Shown: positions 1 through 9,380, numbered from the stretch's first letter. The stretch: DNA of 60,000 nt from Clostridium caldaquaticum (GCF_023806125.1 NZ_JAMSKT010000020.1:1-60000); one strand, 5' to 3'. Made by a program: numbers and translations. Notes: a model not told the origin generated them from the letters alone.

Positions 1-4
1 TTAA

Positions 5-1198
5 TTACTCAACTATTTTAGTAACAACACCTGAACCAACTGTTCTTCCGCCTTCTCTTATAGCGAATCTTAATCCTTCATCCATTGCTACTGGTGTTAT
101 AAGTTCTACATTCATGTCTATGTGGTCTCCAGGCATTACCATTTCCATTCCTTCTGGTAACTTGATTGTTCCTGTAACGTCTGTTGTTCTGAAGTAGAAT
201 TGTGGTCTGTATCCATCAAAGAATGGTGTATGTCTTCCACCTTCTTCTTTCTTTAGTACGTATACTTGGCCTACGAACTTCTTATGTGGATTTACGCTTC
301 CTGGCTTTGCTAATACTTGACCTCTTTCAATTTCTGTTCTCTGTATTCCTCTTAATAGTGCTCCTATATTATCTCCTGCCATTGCTTGATCAAGAAGCTT
401 TCTGAACATTTCTACTCCTGTACATACTGTCTTCTTTCTCTCTTCGCTTAATCCTACTATCTCTATTTCGTCTCCTACCTTTAGGATTCCTCTTTCTACT
501 CTTCCTGTTGCTACTGTTCCTCTTCCTGTAATTGTAAATACGTCTTCTACTGGCATTAAGAATGGCTTATCTGTTGCTCTTTCTGGTGTTGGAATGTAGC
601 TGTCTACTGCTTCCATTAAGTCAAGTATGCACTTTGATGCTTCTGGATCTGTTGGGTTTTCTAATGCTTTTAATGCTGATCCTGTTATTATTGGAATATC
701 ATCTCCTGGGAAGTTATACTCATTTAATAATTCTCTTACTTCCATCTCTACTAGTTCTAATAATTCTGGATCATCTACCATATCTGCTTTATTTAGGAAT
801 ACTACTATGTAGTCAACTCCTACTCTTGATGCTAGTAATATATGCTCTCTTGTTTGTGGCATTGGTCCGTCTGCTGCACTTACTACTAGTATTGCTCCGT
901 CCATTTGTGCTGCTCCTGTTATCATGTTCTTTACATAGTCAGCGTGTCCTGGACAATCTACGTGTGCATAGTGTCTATTGTCTGTTTGATACTCTACGTG
1001 TGCTGTATTGATTGTTATTCCTCTTTCTTTTTCTTCTGGTGCCTTATCTATTTCGTCATACTTTGTTGCTTCTGCATATCCCTTTTGTGATAATACTGTT
1101 GTTATTGCTGCTGTTAATGTTGTCTTTCCATGGTCTACGTGTCCTATTGTTCCAATGTTTACGTGTGGCTTATTTCTTTCAAATTTTGCCTTTGACAT
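5..1198 (-). CDS. tuf: Elongation factor Tu
   Basis: This GTPase delivers aminoacyl-tRNA to the ribosomal A site. The 397-residue length is normal. The P-loop GHVDHGKT is at residues 19-26, followed by DCPGHADY (G3) near 81 and NKAD (G4) near 136, then the beta-barrel domains to the C-terminus. The ATG follows a strong GGGAGGAAACAAAA ribosome site. It is the last gene of a tRNA-Gly, tRNA-Thr, tuf unit and lies 63 bases downstream of tRNA-Thr with no terminator between, so co-transcription is likely. The stop codon is at the window edge; the next gene is outside. Identification is essentially certain. Confidence 0.98.
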   Translation of the reverse strand: MSKAKFERNKPHVNIGTIGHVDHGKTTLTAAITTVLSQKGYAEATKYDEIDKAPEEKERGITINTAHVEYQTDNRHYAHVDCPGHADYVKNMITGAAQMDGAILVVSAADGPMPQTREHILLASRVGVDYIVVFLNKADMVDDPELLELVEMEVRELLNEYNFPGDDIPIITGSALKALENPTDPEASKCILDLMEAVDSYIPTPERATDKPFLMPVEDVFTITGRGTVATGRVERGILKVGDEIEIVGLSEERKKTVCTGVEMFRKLLDQAMAGDNIGALLRGIQRTEIERGQVLAKPGSVNPHKKFVGQVYVLKKEEGGRHTPFFDGYRPQFYFRTTDVTGTIKLPEGMEMVMPGDHIDMNVELITPVAMDEGLRFAIREGGRTVGSGVVTKIVE

Positions 1199-1261
1199 TT
1201 TTGTTTCCTCCCTTGTTTATAATACACTCACCCTGGTGTGTTGTTATGTAATAATATTATT

Positions 1262-1337
1262 TGGAGCCCATAACCGGGATTGAACCGGTGACCTCCACCT
1301 TACCAAGGTGACGCTCTGCCGACTGAGCTATATGGGC
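1262..1337 (-). tRNA. tRNA-Thr (GGT anticodon)
   Basis: A complete cloverleaf reads on the minus strand. The acceptor arms GCCCATA and TATGGGC pair perfectly, the D stem is GCTC/GAGC, and the anticodon stem TCACC/GGTGG encloses the loop TTGGTAA, giving anticodon GGT for threonine codon ACC. The T arm carries GGTTCAATCC. The discriminator is T, and the 3' CCA is encoded (rc of 1262-1264). It lies 12 bases downstream of tRNA-Gly in the same orientation. Confidence 0.96.
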
Positions 1338-1349
1338 AATTTGCTGCTC

Positions 1350-1423
1350 TGGAGCGGGTGAAGGGAATCGAACCCTCGTAACTAGCTTGGGAAGCTAGCA
1401 CTCTACCATTGAGTTACACCCGC
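1350..1423 (-). tRNA. tRNA-Gly (CCC anticodon)
   Basis: The acceptor arms GCGGGTG and CACCCGC pair perfectly and CCA is encoded (rc of 1350-1352). The anticodon stem CTAGC/GCTAG holds the loop TTCCCAA, so the anticodon is CCC, reading GGG. The T arm has GGTTCGATTCC. The CCC form is a minor glycine isoacceptor in an AT-rich genome. It is the first gene of the tRNA-Gly, tRNA-Thr, tuf unit. Confidence 0.95.
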
Positions 1424-1457
1424 CTGTATGCAACTATATGTCACATACCAGTTATTA

Positions 1458-1486
1458 ATTTTAATATAAACACTCTTATATGTCAA
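1458..1486 (-). promoter_or_regulatory. Sigma-A type promoter for tRNA-Gly/tRNA-Thr/tuf
   Basis: The minus strand reads TTGACA (1481-1486), a 17-base spacer, then TAAAAT (1458-1463), about 30 bases before the tRNA-Gly 5' end. It lies just after the sigH stop codon, so the tRNA-tuf unit has its own promoter. Confidence 0.7.
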
Positions 1487-1497
1487 TATGTAATTTT

Positions 1498-2139
1498 TTA
1501 CTTTCCAAACAAACTTTTTTCCAGCTTCCTTTTTACTCTCTGCAAGGCATTATCTATAGATTTTGCATGCCTGTTTAAGTCACAGGCAATCTCCTGATAC
1601 GACTTGCCATCAAGATAAGAAGCCAATACTTCCATCTCCAAATCTGACAATATTTCTCCAATTTCCTCTTCTATATGCTTTAACTGTTCTTGACTTATTA
1701 TAAGCTCTTCAGGATCTGTTACCTTAGCCATTGATAATATGTCAAGTAAAGTTCTATCCGACTCTTCATCATATATAGGTTTGTTCAAAGATATATATGT
1801 GTTAAGAGGAATGTGCTTTTGACGGGTTGCTGTTTTGATAGCAGTAATAATTTGCCTTGTTACGCAAAGTTCCGCAAAAGCTTTAAAAGAAGAAAGCTTA
1901 TCCGGCTTAAAATCTCTTATAGCCTTATAAAGACCAATCATACCTTCCTGATAAATATCTTCCTTATCAGCACCTATCAGAAAGTATGATTTAGCTTTTG
2001 CTTTTACAAAATTTTGGTATTTATTAATTAAATATTCTTGGGCGTATACGTTGCCTTTTTTTGCTTCTATAACAATTTCCTCATCTAATTTATCTTCAAA
2101 CTTACAAAATTTTTTGACGTAATTCACCGTTTTTTCCAA
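1498..2139 (-). CDS. sigH: RNA polymerase sigma-H factor (transition state/sporulation)
   Basis: This sigma-70 family factor directs early sporulation and transition-state genes. Region 2 is seen as the KEDIYQEGMIGLYKAIRDF stretch, and region 4 as the helix-turn-helix YLDGKSYQEIACDLNRHAKS near the C-terminus, with IDNALQRVKRKLEK after it. I chose the TTG at 2137-2139, which follows GGAGGGG with 5 bases between. An in-frame ATG at 2172 overlaps the -10 box of the only good promoter and would not be on the transcript. The result is 213 residues, normal for SigH. The neighbouring yacP and rlmB are its usual partners. Confidence 0.93.
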   Translation of the reverse strand: MEKTVNYVKKFCKFEDKLDEEIVIEAKKGNVYAQEYLINKYQNFVKAKAKSYFLIGADKEDIYQEGMIGLYKAIRDFKPDKLSSFKAFAELCVTRQIITAIKTATRQKHIPLNTYISLNKPIYDEESDRTLLDILSMAKVTDPEELIISQEQLKHIEEEIGEILSDLEMEVLASYLDGKSYQEIACDLNRHAKSIDNALQRVKRKLEKSLFGK

Positions 2140-2173
2140 GATATCCCCTCCAAAGCATCCCACACCTATCATG

Positions 2174-2203
2174 ATTATACCCTACACTTAAAATTTACGT
2201 CAA
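2174..2203 (-). promoter_or_regulatory. Sigma-A type promoter for sigH
   Basis: The minus strand reads TTGACG (2198-2203), an 18-base spacer and TATAAT (2174-2179). The expected transcription start is near 2167, downstream of the in-frame ATG at 2172, which argues for the TTG start of sigH at 2139. The promoter sits between the yacP stop and sigH, so sigH can be transcribed on its own. Confidence 0.72.
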
Positions 2204-2209
2204 GAAATT

Positions 2210-2722
2210 TTATCTACTTCTACGTATTTTATCAAGCTTTTCCAAAACATCCTTTTGAATTCTATCTTCTAACAGATTCCTCTTTTCTGAGTAATTTTTA
2301 TTTGCTCTAGCTCTAATTTTGTCTTCTGTTTCCTTCACTTCAAAATAAAACTCCATTGAGGACATTCTTGTTGCACCCCTTTGAAAAGCTGTCTGCTGTT
2401 CTAATGAATCAGAAGTTATAACAGAGACTTCAACTCTCCTTCCAATATTATTTACAGCTCTCTCAATAAAACTATCCGCTGTTTCTCCCTCTTTTGTATA
2501 CACAACAGTAATACTATCACTTATTTTTTCTTTTTTCTCAAGACTTCCACTTACCATATGTGCGTCAAAAACTATGAAAACTCTATACCCTTTATATGTG
2601 GCATAATTTTGAAGATAATCTATAAGTTTTCCTCTTGCTGCTTCAAGGCTATACTCTTTCATACCCCTAAGCTCAGGCCAAGTATTTATAACATTGTATC
2701 CATCAACAAAAATATTTCTCAC
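2210..2722 (-). CDS. NYN-domain ribonuclease, YacP/Rae1 family
   Basis: A 170-residue protein of the YacP family. In Bacillus subtilis the member Rae1 is a ribosome-associated endoribonuclease that cuts mRNA at the A site. The NYN (PIN-like) fold is marked by FVDGYNVI at the N-terminus, FDAH near residue 52, and acidic positions in EGETADSFIERAV and VITSDSLEQ that would hold the metal. The C-terminal tail is basic and helical. The start is GTG with an AAAAGG ribosome site, and the gene begins only 5 bases after rlmB ends, so the two are translationally close. Family is certain; the A-site activity is inferred from B. subtilis. Confidence 0.88.
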   Translation of the reverse strand: MRNIFVDGYNVINTWPELRGMKEYSLEAARGKLIDYLQNYATYKGYRVFIVFDAHMVSGSLEKKEKISDSITVVYTKEGETADSFIERAVNNIGRRVEVSVITSDSLEQQTAFQRGATRMSSMEFYFEVKETEDKIRARANKNYSEKRNLLEDRIQKDVLEKLDKIRRSR

Positions 2723-2727
2723 TTTTA

Positions 2728-3570
2728 TTACCTTTTAAGCCTTTGTTTTAAGACTTCATACATCATTATTCCCCCGGCTACAGAGGCATTTAAGGAATTT
2801 ATTCTTCCTGCCATAGGTATTTTAGTAAGTACATCGCATTTATTTTTAGTTAGTTTTGAAATTCCTTTTCCTTCGCTGCCTATAACGAGTGCTATAGCCC
2901 CCGTAAAATCTGCCTCAAAGCAATAGCTTTTGCCATCCATATCAGCTCCATAAATCCATAATCCTTTTTCCTTAAGGTCATCTATTACTATGTTTATGTT
3001 AGTCACTTTAGCAATTCTTATATGTTCTACTGCACCAGCAGAGGACTTATATACAACAGGTGTTATTCCAACATTTCTTCTTTTAGGTATTATAATTCCA
3101 TGAGCTCCGCAAACCTCTGCACTTCTTATTATAGCTCCAAAATTATGCGGGTCTTCAATTTCATCAAGGATAATGATAAACGGTTTTTCTCCCTTCTTTT
3201 CAGCAAACTCTAACATATCATCCACTTCAAAATATTTATAAGGAGTAACAATAGCAATAACTCCTTGGTGAGCTCTAGATACAGACATTTGATCAAGTTT
3301 TTTTCTGTCAACTTCCTTAACTACTATATCCTTTTCTTTAGCAAGAGCTATTGCCACATTTATCGAACCTTCTAAGTCTCCTTTAGCCACTAAAAGCTGC
3401 TCTATAGTTCTATCTGATTTTAACGCTTCAATAACAGCATTTCTGCCCTCAATTATATCTTCTCTGACCGGCAATTCTTCCTTAGCATTAACAGGCACAA
3501 CTTCTTTTCTAAATGGTCTGTTGCCTTTATCCAACTTCTTTGTTTTCCCTTTCTGTGTTTCTTTTTTCAT
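2728..3570 (-). CDS. rlmB: 23S rRNA 2'-O-ribose methyltransferase RlmB (SpoU/TrmH family)
   Basis: A SPOUT-class enzyme that uses S-adenosylmethionine to methylate the 2'-OH of a guanosine in 23S rRNA (G2251 in E. coli). It has a lysine-rich N-terminal extension (about residues 1-35), an L30e-like RNA-binding domain (about 38-110) and the knotted catalytic domain with NFGAIIRSAEVCG, GSEGKGIS and NSLNASVA, the three SpoU motifs. The 280-residue length suits the family. The ribosome site is AAGGAAGGG before ATG. It lies in the conserved mrnC-thyX-rlmB-yacP-sigH order. The exact target base is inferred. Confidence 0.92.
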   Translation of the reverse strand: MKKETQKGKTKKLDKGNRPFRKEVVPVNAKEELPVREDIIEGRNAVIEALKSDRTIEQLLVAKGDLEGSINVAIALAKEKDIVVKEVDRKKLDQMSVSRAHQGVIAIVTPYKYFEVDDMLEFAEKKGEKPFIIILDEIEDPHNFGAIIRSAEVCGAHGIIIPKRRNVGITPVVYKSSAGAVEHIRIAKVTNINIVIDDLKEKGLWIYGADMDGKSYCFEADFTGAIALVIGSEGKGISKLTKNKCDVLTKIPMAGRINSLNASVAGGIMMYEVLKQRLKR

Positions 3571-3598
3571 TTTATCCCTTCCTTATATAAAGTTTTAT

Positions 3599-4345
3599 CT
3601 ATTTATTCTCCGTTTGATATTTTGCCCTAACTTCTGCAATTTTACCACAAGTCATTTTCCCTTCAGGACAAGGCCCGTTAACACATCCAGGTCCACTATA
3701 TTTAAATAATGTAGGTGCAATCTTTTTAACCTGCATAAGCATTTCCTCTGCAAGTTCTCTTATTTCCCACTGTGCTCTATTACAGCACCTATGTCTAAAA
3801 AAGTTCATCAGGCTTCTTGCATTCATGGTAACTATTATTTTAGTTTCGCAAGCATTTGGAAAAACATATCTTGCATCTTCTATAGCTTTCTTTTCTGCAT
3901 TTAATGCGTTCATACCTTCATTGATATACCTGTCTTTTAAAATATTTACTAACTCATCATAAGCTTTTTGGCTTTGCTCCATAGAGGCTATAAATACTTC
4001 TTTTGCTCTGTCATTTTTTTTAATTTCAGGCGGAATTACATATTCAAACTGATTTAATCTAACATATCTTTGACTCTGCTGTGAAAAAGAAGCTATTCTA
4101 TGCCTTACTAATTGATGTGTTAAACTTCTTGATACACCTTCTATTGCAAAAGTAAAAGAAACATGCTCTATAGGTGATTCATGCCCATAAGACATAAGCA
4201 TATTTAAGAATTTCTCTGTGTTTTCCTCTGTAAGATTTTCCATTATATCTTCTACTCCTACAGAACTATAGCAGAGTTTTGCTGCAGAAGCTATTATTTT
4301 TTCAGGATCAGGAGTATGTTCCAACAGTTTTACTTTTAACGCCAT
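3599..4345 (-). CDS. thyX: Flavin-dependent thymidylate synthase ThyX
   Basis: Makes dTMP from dUMP using methylene-tetrahydrofolate and FAD/NADPH. The diagnostic ThyX motif RHR-x7-S is seen as [11 protein letters not shown], with the preceding ESPIEHVSF segment and the later [16 protein letters not shown] helix. I chose the ATG at 4343-4345, giving MALKVKLL and 248 residues, because AGGGGGAG sits just upstream. The upstream in-frame ATG at 4369 has no ribosome site. ThyX replaces ThyA in many anaerobes. It lies 37 bases downstream of mrnC in the same run. Confidence 0.95.
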   Translation of the reverse strand: MALKVKLLEHTPDPEKIIASAAKLCYSSVGVEDIMENLTEENTEKFLNMLMSYGHESPIEHVSFTFAIEGVSRSLTHQLVRHRIASFSQQSQRYVRLNQFEYVIPPEIKKNDRAKEVFIASMEQSQKAYDELVNILKDRYINEGMNALNAEKKAIEDARYVFPNACETKIIVTMNARSLMNFFRHRCCNRAQWEIRELAEEMLMQVKKIAPTLFKYSGPGCVNGPCPEGKMTCGKIAEVRAKYQTENK

Positions 4346-4382
4346 TTTATCTCCCCCTATACTTTCCACTTCCTTAGTACGA

Positions 4383-4829
4383 TCATTTGTTATTTTCTTT
4401 TAAACATACTATCATATTTAAGAAATAATTTAATCTTTCAATCTGTTCAGTTAAATACAAAAAGCCTAATAGACTTTCAAATCCTGTTGCTATTCTATAT
4501 TCCTGCAAATCTGCATTTTTAGGTACAGTACCAGATTTTGAATTCCTTCCTCTTTTAAATATAATAAGTTCATCTTCTGTCAATTTATCTTCTAAAAATT
4601 TCATAAAGTCACTTTGAGCATGAGCTTTTACAAAGGATATAGCTTCTATATGAAGCTTGTGTACAGACAATTCTCTATTTTTATCCACTAAGTATGTCCT
4701 TATAAAAACTTCATATATAGCATCCCCTATAAAAGCTAAAACTAGAGGATTAAGCATTTTTACCTGTTGTATAGTAAACTTACCTTTAAGTCTGTCAAAC
4801 TCCATATTATATTCTAAGCCTTCTTCCAT
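4383..4829 (-). CDS. mrnC: Mini-ribonuclease III
   Basis: A dimeric RNase III-like enzyme without a dsRNA-binding domain that matures the 23S rRNA ends in B. subtilis. The catalytic helix is [19 protein letters not shown], with the metal-binding Asp in it, and the second acidic patch is in the [10 protein letters not shown] helix. The 148-residue length is typical. The start ATG lies inside the last codons of cysS (16-base overlap) behind AGGGAG, so translation is probably coupled to cysS. A second ATG eight codons in (4805) has a poorer ribosome site. Confidence 0.9.
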   Translation of the reverse strand: MEEGLEYNMEFDRLKGKFTIQQVKMLNPLVLAFIGDAIYEVFIRTYLVDKNRELSVHKLHIEAISFVKAHAQSDFMKFLEDKLTEDELIIFKRGRNSKSGTVPKNADLQEYRIATGFESLLGFLYLTEQIERLNYFLNMIVCLKENNK

Positions 4830-6211
4830 CTTACTCCCTGTGGAGTATCTTCTAAAATAATTCCTCTATTTTTTAAATCATCCCTTATCTTATCAGCAAG
4901 AGCCCAGTTTTTATCCTTTCTGGCTTGCTGCCTTTGTGCAATAAGAGCTTCAATCTCCTCTTCAAGGTTTCCCTTAGTTGATTTTTGAAGTATTCCCAAA
5001 GGCTTTCCAAATTCTCTTATAAGCTCTAATGCAAGTTTAACCAATTCCTTAGAGGAATTTACTGTTATATTTGTGTTTATATCTCTCACTAAGTCGAATA
5101 TTACAGAAATACCATCTGCAGTATTGAAATCATCATCCATCTTTTCTATATATTTATCTCTATAGCTGCTTAAAGAAGCTGCATAAGCTTTTTCTTCCTC
5201 GCTCATGCTATCAGTTTTTACTTCTTCTAAAAGATTTTCAAGATTTCCAATAGCATTGTAAATTCTTTCAACAGCAGCTTTAGCTGAATCTAAAAGTTCA
5301 ACACTAAAATTAAGCTGTGTTCTATAATGTCCTGAAAGCATAAAAAATCTTATAACGTCAGCATCGTATTTTTCTAAAACTTCTCTTGCTGTGAAAAAGT
5401 TATTTAGAGATTTAGACATCTTTTGATTATTTACATTTATAAAAGCAGAGTGCATCCAATAGTTTGCAAAAGGCTTACCAGTTCTAGCTTCACTTTGAGC
5501 AATTTCATTTTCATGATGTGGAAATGCTAAATCTTCTCCACCAGCATGAATATCTATTGTTTCCCCCAAAAGCTTATGAGCCATACAGGAGCATTCAATA
5601 TGCCAGCCAGGTCTTCCCATACCCCATGGACTTTCCCAGGCAGGTTCACCTGGTTTTTGGTTTTTCCAAACTGCAAAATCCATTGGATCATTTTTTCTTT
5701 CGTCGACACTTATTCTTGCACCCGCTTGAAGCTCTTCTAAATCCTGTCCAGATAATTTACCATATCCATAAAACTTTTTAGTACTAAAATATACGTCTCC
5801 ATCAACTTCATAGGCATAGCCTTTATCTATTAAATCCTTAACAAACTCTACAATTTCTCCAATAAACTCAGTAGCTCTTGGATTAACAGTAGCTCTTTCT
5901 ATGTTTAAAGCATCCGCATCTTTATAGTACTCATTTATATATCTGTCTCCCAGCTCCTTAACTGTAGTATTTTCTTCATTAGCCTTCTTTATCATTTTGT
6001 CATCTATATCAGTAAAATTCTGAACAAACTTTACTTTATAACCTCTGTACTCTAAATATCTTCTAAAAGCATCAAATACTATAAAAGTTCTTCCGTTTCC
6101 TATATGAAATAAATTATATACCGTTGGACCGCATACATACATCCTTACTTCCCCTGGTATTATAGGAACAAACTCTTCTTTTTTTCTTGTAAGAGTATTG
6201 TATATTTTCAT
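4814..6211 (-). CDS. cysS: Cysteinyl-tRNA synthetase
   Basis: Class I synthetase that charges tRNA-Cys. The HIGH motif is FHIGNGR at residues 35-41 and the KMSKS motif is seen exactly near 267. Cys27 together with later Cys and His residues ([10 protein letters not shown]) forms the zinc site that selects cysteine. I chose the ATG at 6209-6211, giving MKIYNTL and 465 residues, as AAGGAGG lies 8 bases upstream. The frame opens further to 6289 but those residues do not match the family. No T-box leader is visible upstream. Confidence 0.96.
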   Translation of the reverse strand: MKIYNTLTRKKEEFVPIIPGEVRMYVCGPTVYNLFHIGNGRTFIVFDAFRRYLEYRGYKVKFVQNFTDIDDKMIKKANEENTTVKELGDRYINEYYKDADALNIERATVNPRATEFIGEIVEFVKDLIDKGYAYEVDGDVYFSTKKFYGYGKLSGQDLEELQAGARISVDERKNDPMDFAVWKNQKPGEPAWESPWGMGRPGWHIECSCMAHKLLGETIDIHAGGEDLAFPHHENEIAQSEARTGKPFANYWMHSAFINVNNQKMSKSLNNFFTAREVLEKYDADVIRFFMLSGHYRTQLNFSVELLDSAKAAVERIYNAIGNLENLLEEVKTDSMSEEEKAYAASLSSYRDKYIEKMDDDFNTADGISVIFDLVRDINTNITVNSSKELVKLALELIREFGKPLGILQKSTKGNLEEEIEALIAQRQQARKDKNWALADKIRDDLKNRGIILEDTPQGVRWKKA

Positions 6212-6360
6212 TCTATAATCCTCCTTGTAAAAGCTAATAAACACATTGTGTAATTTTTGTTTATTAATTATTATATAATATTCTACCACACAATAACTTT
6301 CTACACGATATTTAATATAATACTAAAAAATATACATATTTTCCATAGTATATTAAACAA

Positions 6361-6387
6361 AATAAAAACCCACCCTAAAAGGGTGAG
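6361..6387 (-). terminator. Intrinsic terminator after ispD
   Basis: On the minus strand CTCACCC, loop TTTTA and GGGTGGG form a 7-bp stem with one G-T pair, followed by TTTTTATTTT. It sits 12 bases past the ispD stop and separates ispD from the cysS unit. The 150 bases between it and cysS hold TATAAT-like sequence but no convincing -35 box. Confidence 0.75.
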
Positions 6388-6398
6388 TTACAATACTC

Positions 6399-7094
6399 CT
6401 ACCATACAATATCTAAATAATCCAAAATTTTCTCGCCAATAAACAAATCCTCTGGTGTTGTTAATTTTATATTTTTGTAGCTTCCTTCATAAAGATAAAC
6501 CTTATGTCCGCAATGCTCAACAACGCTAGTATCATCGGTTACTTTCAAATCTTTTCTTAAAACTTCTTCATGACAGCTAAGAATTAAATCGTATTTAAAA
6601 CACTGTGGAGTTTGTACAGAAAAAAGTTTATTTCTATCCAGAGTACTTTCGGAAAATTTTTCCCTATCCATTACTTTGATAGTATCTTTAGGCTGAACTC
6701 CACAAGTACAAGCTCCAAATTTTTCTGCATATTTTATTCCATCTTCTATAACTCTTCTTTCAACAAAAGGTCTAGCACCGTCATGAATTAAAACAATATC
6801 ACAAGAAGCTGCTTTTAACCCATTATAGACAGAATATTGTCTTTCAACTCCACCTTGTACTACAGCTGAAACTTTTTTTATAGAGTATTTATCAATTATT
6901 TCACTTCTACAATAATCAATTTCATCTTTAGCTGTAACGACTATTATTTCATCTACTAAATCACAACTTTCAAAAGCTTTTAAAGTATAGTATAGTACTG
7001 GCTTATTTTTTATATGAAGGAATTGTTTATTAATATTTGCTCCCATTCTTGTACCTTTTCCAGCTGCAACTATAATGGCACATATCTTATTCAT
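6399..7094 (-). CDS. ispD: 2-C-methyl-D-erythritol 4-phosphate cytidylyltransferase
   Basis: Third step of the MEP isoprenoid route: CTP plus methylerythritol phosphate gives CDP-methylerythritol. The nucleotide-binding loop AAGKGTRMG is at residues 10-18, then [15 protein letters not shown] and IHDGARPFV near 100, all IspD signatures. The 231-residue length is normal. It follows the YacL-type gene by 17 bases, an arrangement shared with other Firmicutes. The ATG is preceded by GAGGG. Confidence 0.95.
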   Translation of the reverse strand: MNKICAIIVAAGKGTRMGANINKQFLHIKNKPVLYYTLKAFESCDLVDEIIVVTAKDEIDYCRSEIIDKYSIKKVSAVVQGGVERQYSVYNGLKAASCDIVLIHDGARPFVERRVIEDGIKYAEKFGACTCGVQPKDTIKVMDREKFSESTLDRNKLFSVQTPQCFKYDLILSCHEEVLRKDLKVTDDTSVVEHCGHKVYLYEGSYKNIKLTTPEDLFIGEKILDYLDIVW

Positions 7095-7111
7095 ACTTTA
7101 GTCCCTCAATT

Positions 7112-8221
7112 CTAGTTTATAACCTCTGATTCCTCTTTTTGTCTTGCAAAAATCATTCTTCCAGCTGCTGTTTGAAGCACAGAAGTAACTATTACATCAA
7201 TAATCTCACCAATATGTTTTCTTCCACCCTCAACTACTATCATTGTACCATCATCAAGATAAGCAATTCCTTGTCCTGATTCTTTACCATCTTTAATTAT
7301 TTGAATTCTCATTTCTTCACCAGGTAAAACTACCGGCTTAACTGCATTTGCTAATTCATTGATATTTAGCACAGGCACTCCCTGAAATTCTGCTACCTTA
7401 TTCAAATTATAATCATTAGTTATAACTTTACCATTTAAAACTTGTGCTAGCTTTAAAAGTTTACTATCTACTTCAACAATATCCGGAAAATCTTTTTCAT
7501 ATATTTGCACATCAATATTCAATTCCTTTTGGATTTTATTTAAAATATCCAATCCTCTTCTTCCTCTGTTTCTTTTTAAACTATCTGAAGAATCTGCTAT
7601 ATGCCTTAATTCCTCCAGTACAAAATTAGGTATTATAAGTGAACCTTCCAAAAATCCTGTCTGACATATATCAAATATTCTTCCATCTATTATAACAGAA
7701 GTATCTAAAATCTTAGCATCTCCCTTTAAAGCATTCTTGCTCTTTTTCTCTTTCGATCCACCTGTTTTTTTAATATTTGAAAAGAAGGATGTCAGCTCTT
7801 CTCTTTTCCTTACAGCTACATCAGCACCAATAAGTGCCATAATAATTGCTATGATAACAGCTATAATAGTCCAAAAAAATGATACATGTGCAAAAAGTAC
7901 CCCTAGCAAAGATGCAATAACAAGACCTACAATAGCACCAACAGTACCAAAAATAATTTCATTTGCAGGTATTTTTTGAACGCTTTTTTCAACATAATCA
8001 ACAGCAGTAAAAATAAGCTTATTAATCCAAGGAGATACTAAAAATAAAATAAATCCAAAAATTAATGTACAAAATACTAAAAATAACACCTTTAAAATAA
8101 TGCTGTTATTAAAATAATTTAGCCTTGGAAAAAAATCAGGATTTAATAGTATTTTACCAATTAAAAATCCAAGTACTAATCCTGTTGCAGTAAAAAGACT
8201 CCTAAAAATCTTTTTCAGCAA
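7112..8221 (-). CDS. PIN/TRAM-domain membrane protein, YacL family
   Basis: The N-terminal part has four hydrophobic segments (about residues 10-27, 44-62, 88-107 and 112-133). It is followed by a lysine-rich linker and a PIN domain starting at KILDTSVIIDGRIFDI, with acidic residues again at VITNDYNLNKVA. A C-terminal TRAM domain follows (EMRIQIIKDGKESGQGIAYL onward). PIN domains are usually nucleases and TRAM binds RNA, but the substrate is unknown. I chose the TTG at 8219-8221, giving MLKKIFRS, because AGGAGG lies 8 bases upstream; the GTG at 8230 overlaps that site. Confidence 0.88.
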   Translation of the reverse strand: MLKKIFRSLFTATGLVLGFLIGKILLNPDFFPRLNYFNNSIILKVLFLVFCTLIFGFILFLVSPWINKLIFTAVDYVEKSVQKIPANEIIFGTVGAIVGLVIASLLGVLFAHVSFFWTIIAVIIAIIMALIGADVAVRKREELTSFFSNIKKTGGSKEKKSKNALKGDAKILDTSVIIDGRIFDICQTGFLEGSLIIPNFVLEELRHIADSSDSLKRNRGRRGLDILNKIQKELNIDVQIYEKDFPDIVEVDSKLLKLAQVLNGKVITNDYNLNKVAEFQGVPVLNINELANAVKPVVLPGEEMRIQIIKDGKESGQGIAYLDDGTMIVVEGGRKHIGEIIDVIVTSVLQTAAGRMIFARQKEESEVIN

Positions 8222-8341
8222 TAAAATCACCTCCTTTTAAATTATTAACAAATTTTACAAATTTAAATCCTTTAATATTTAATATATCTTAATAAAATAT
8301 TTTTTGCAAGAATTGACAGCCTTATTTAATAATTTATTTAA

Positions 8342-8821
8342 TTATTTTCTCCCTAAGTCACTAATAATTTTAAATGCTTCATTAAAACTTATATCTAAAA
8401 CCAGCATAATTTCACTAGAAACTAACGATTCAACTTTAGTTAATATTTTTTGCTCACCTAAAGGCATTATTCCCTTTCTTTTTAAGTAATATAAATCCCT
8501 GAGCACTTCACACTCTATATCAAATTTACCTGTATATATTTTTTCATTATTTTCTCTATACCTTTTATTCCATTTATTTTCTATATTATAAGGTTGCTGA
8601 TTAATAATTTTCAAACACTCTTCTAGTTTATCCTTTGTTATAATTTCTCGTATTCTATAAGCTTCAATTCTGTTAATCGGAATTGATAAACAAATATTAT
8701 CAATCATCAATATAACATCAACAAACTTATATATTGTATCATAAACTTTTCTAAATTCTATATTTTTTATTATTCCCGCTCCATAATTTGGCACAAAAAC
8801 TTTATTCCCAACAGTTAACAT
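8342..8821 (-). CDS. CarD/CdnL-like transcriptional regulator
   Basis: A 159-residue protein that opens with VGNKVFVPNYGAGIIKNIE, the Tudor-like RNA polymerase beta-binding start of CarD/CdnL/TRCF proteins. An all-helical second half follows (LRDLYYLKRKG, then ESLVSSEIMLVLDISFNEA). Family members bind RNA polymerase and stabilise promoter complexes. The ATG is preceded by GGGGGA. It lies upstream of the YacL gene, 120 bases away, and diverges from the 134-aa gene. The regulon cannot be told from here. Confidence 0.82.
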   Translation of the reverse strand: MLTVGNKVFVPNYGAGIIKNIEFRKVYDTIYKFVDVILMIDNICLSIPINRIEAYRIREIITKDKLEECLKIINQQPYNIENKWNKRYRENNEKIYTGKFDIECEVLRDLYYLKRKGIMPLGEQKILTKVESLVSSEIMLVLDISFNEAFKIISDLGRK

Positions 8822-8894
8822 ACTATTCCCCCTATCTTTAAAAACGTTCTTGCTTTATTATATAAATATAAATAAAAATTTGTCCTATGGTTTG

Positions 8895-8924
8895 TTGACA
8901 AAATTATCCGAAAAAATTTATAAT
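8895..8924 (+). promoter_or_regulatory. Sigma-A type promoter for the 134-aa gene
   Basis: TTGACA (8895-8900), an 18-base spacer and TATAAT (8919-8924) lie on the plus strand, 49 bases before the start codon. This confirms that the plus-strand gene is expressed separately from the surrounding minus-strand genes. Confidence 0.75.
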
Positions 8925-8972
8925 TACATTATAAACAGAATTTTTAAACTTTTTTAAGGAGTTGAGACCCAA

Positions 8973-9377
8973 ATGAAAGATGTTATCTTTGACGATTTTC
9001 AAAACTCTGTCAGTGAATCTCTCTTAAGACATAGGAGTATTTTAGATATAATGACAAAACTTCAAGAATCCGATGCTAGAATTAACAGAGCAGTTGCTAA
9101 AGCTGTTACAAATTGTGGCTGCATACATATAGAAGCAAATAAACAAAAAATACCTGATCCAAAAGAGGATATTGATATATCAGATTTAAAAAATCATTTT
9201 CAAAGTCATTTAAAAGGTTCGGCATGTGATAATTGCAGAGATGTTTTAGAAAGAGAAATTGGAAATCATCTATTCTATGTGGCATCATTATGCAATCTTT
9301 TAGATTTAAACATGTATGATATACTTTTAAAAGAGTATGATAGAATTGATACTTTAGGAAAGTTTTCCTTAAGATAA
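8973..9377 (+). CDS. Conserved small protein, possibly MazG-like helical fold
   Basis: A 134-residue cytoplasmic protein with no signal peptide or membrane segment. It has AAGGAG upstream, its own promoter and a terminator just after the stop, so it is a real single-gene unit. Cysteines occur as NCGCIHIE (about residues 47-54) and as CDNC (about 88-91), which could bind a metal. The C-terminal helix EREIGNHLFYVASLCNLLDL resembles the second helix pair of MazG-like pyrophosphohydrolases, but the usual acidic catalytic pattern is not clear, so enzyme activity is not claimed. It sits between carD-like and disA. Confidence 0.65.
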   Translation: MKDVIFDDFQNSVSESLLRHRSILDIMTKLQESDARINRAVAKAVTNCGCIHIEANKQKIPDPKEDIDISDLKNHFQSHLKGSACDNCRDVLEREIGNHLFYVASLCNLLDLNMYDILLKEYDRIDTLGKFSLR

Positions 9378-9380
9378 ACA

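Noticed and set aside
562-1283. Several open plus-strand frames opposite tuf
   Set aside because: They are shadows of the tuf codons, Leu- and Ser-rich with no ribosome sites, and tuf is certain.
6212-6360. T-box riboswitch upstream of cysS
   Set aside because: No T-box GGTGGTACCGCG-like segment or antiterminator is present; the GGGTGGG seen belongs to the ispD terminator.
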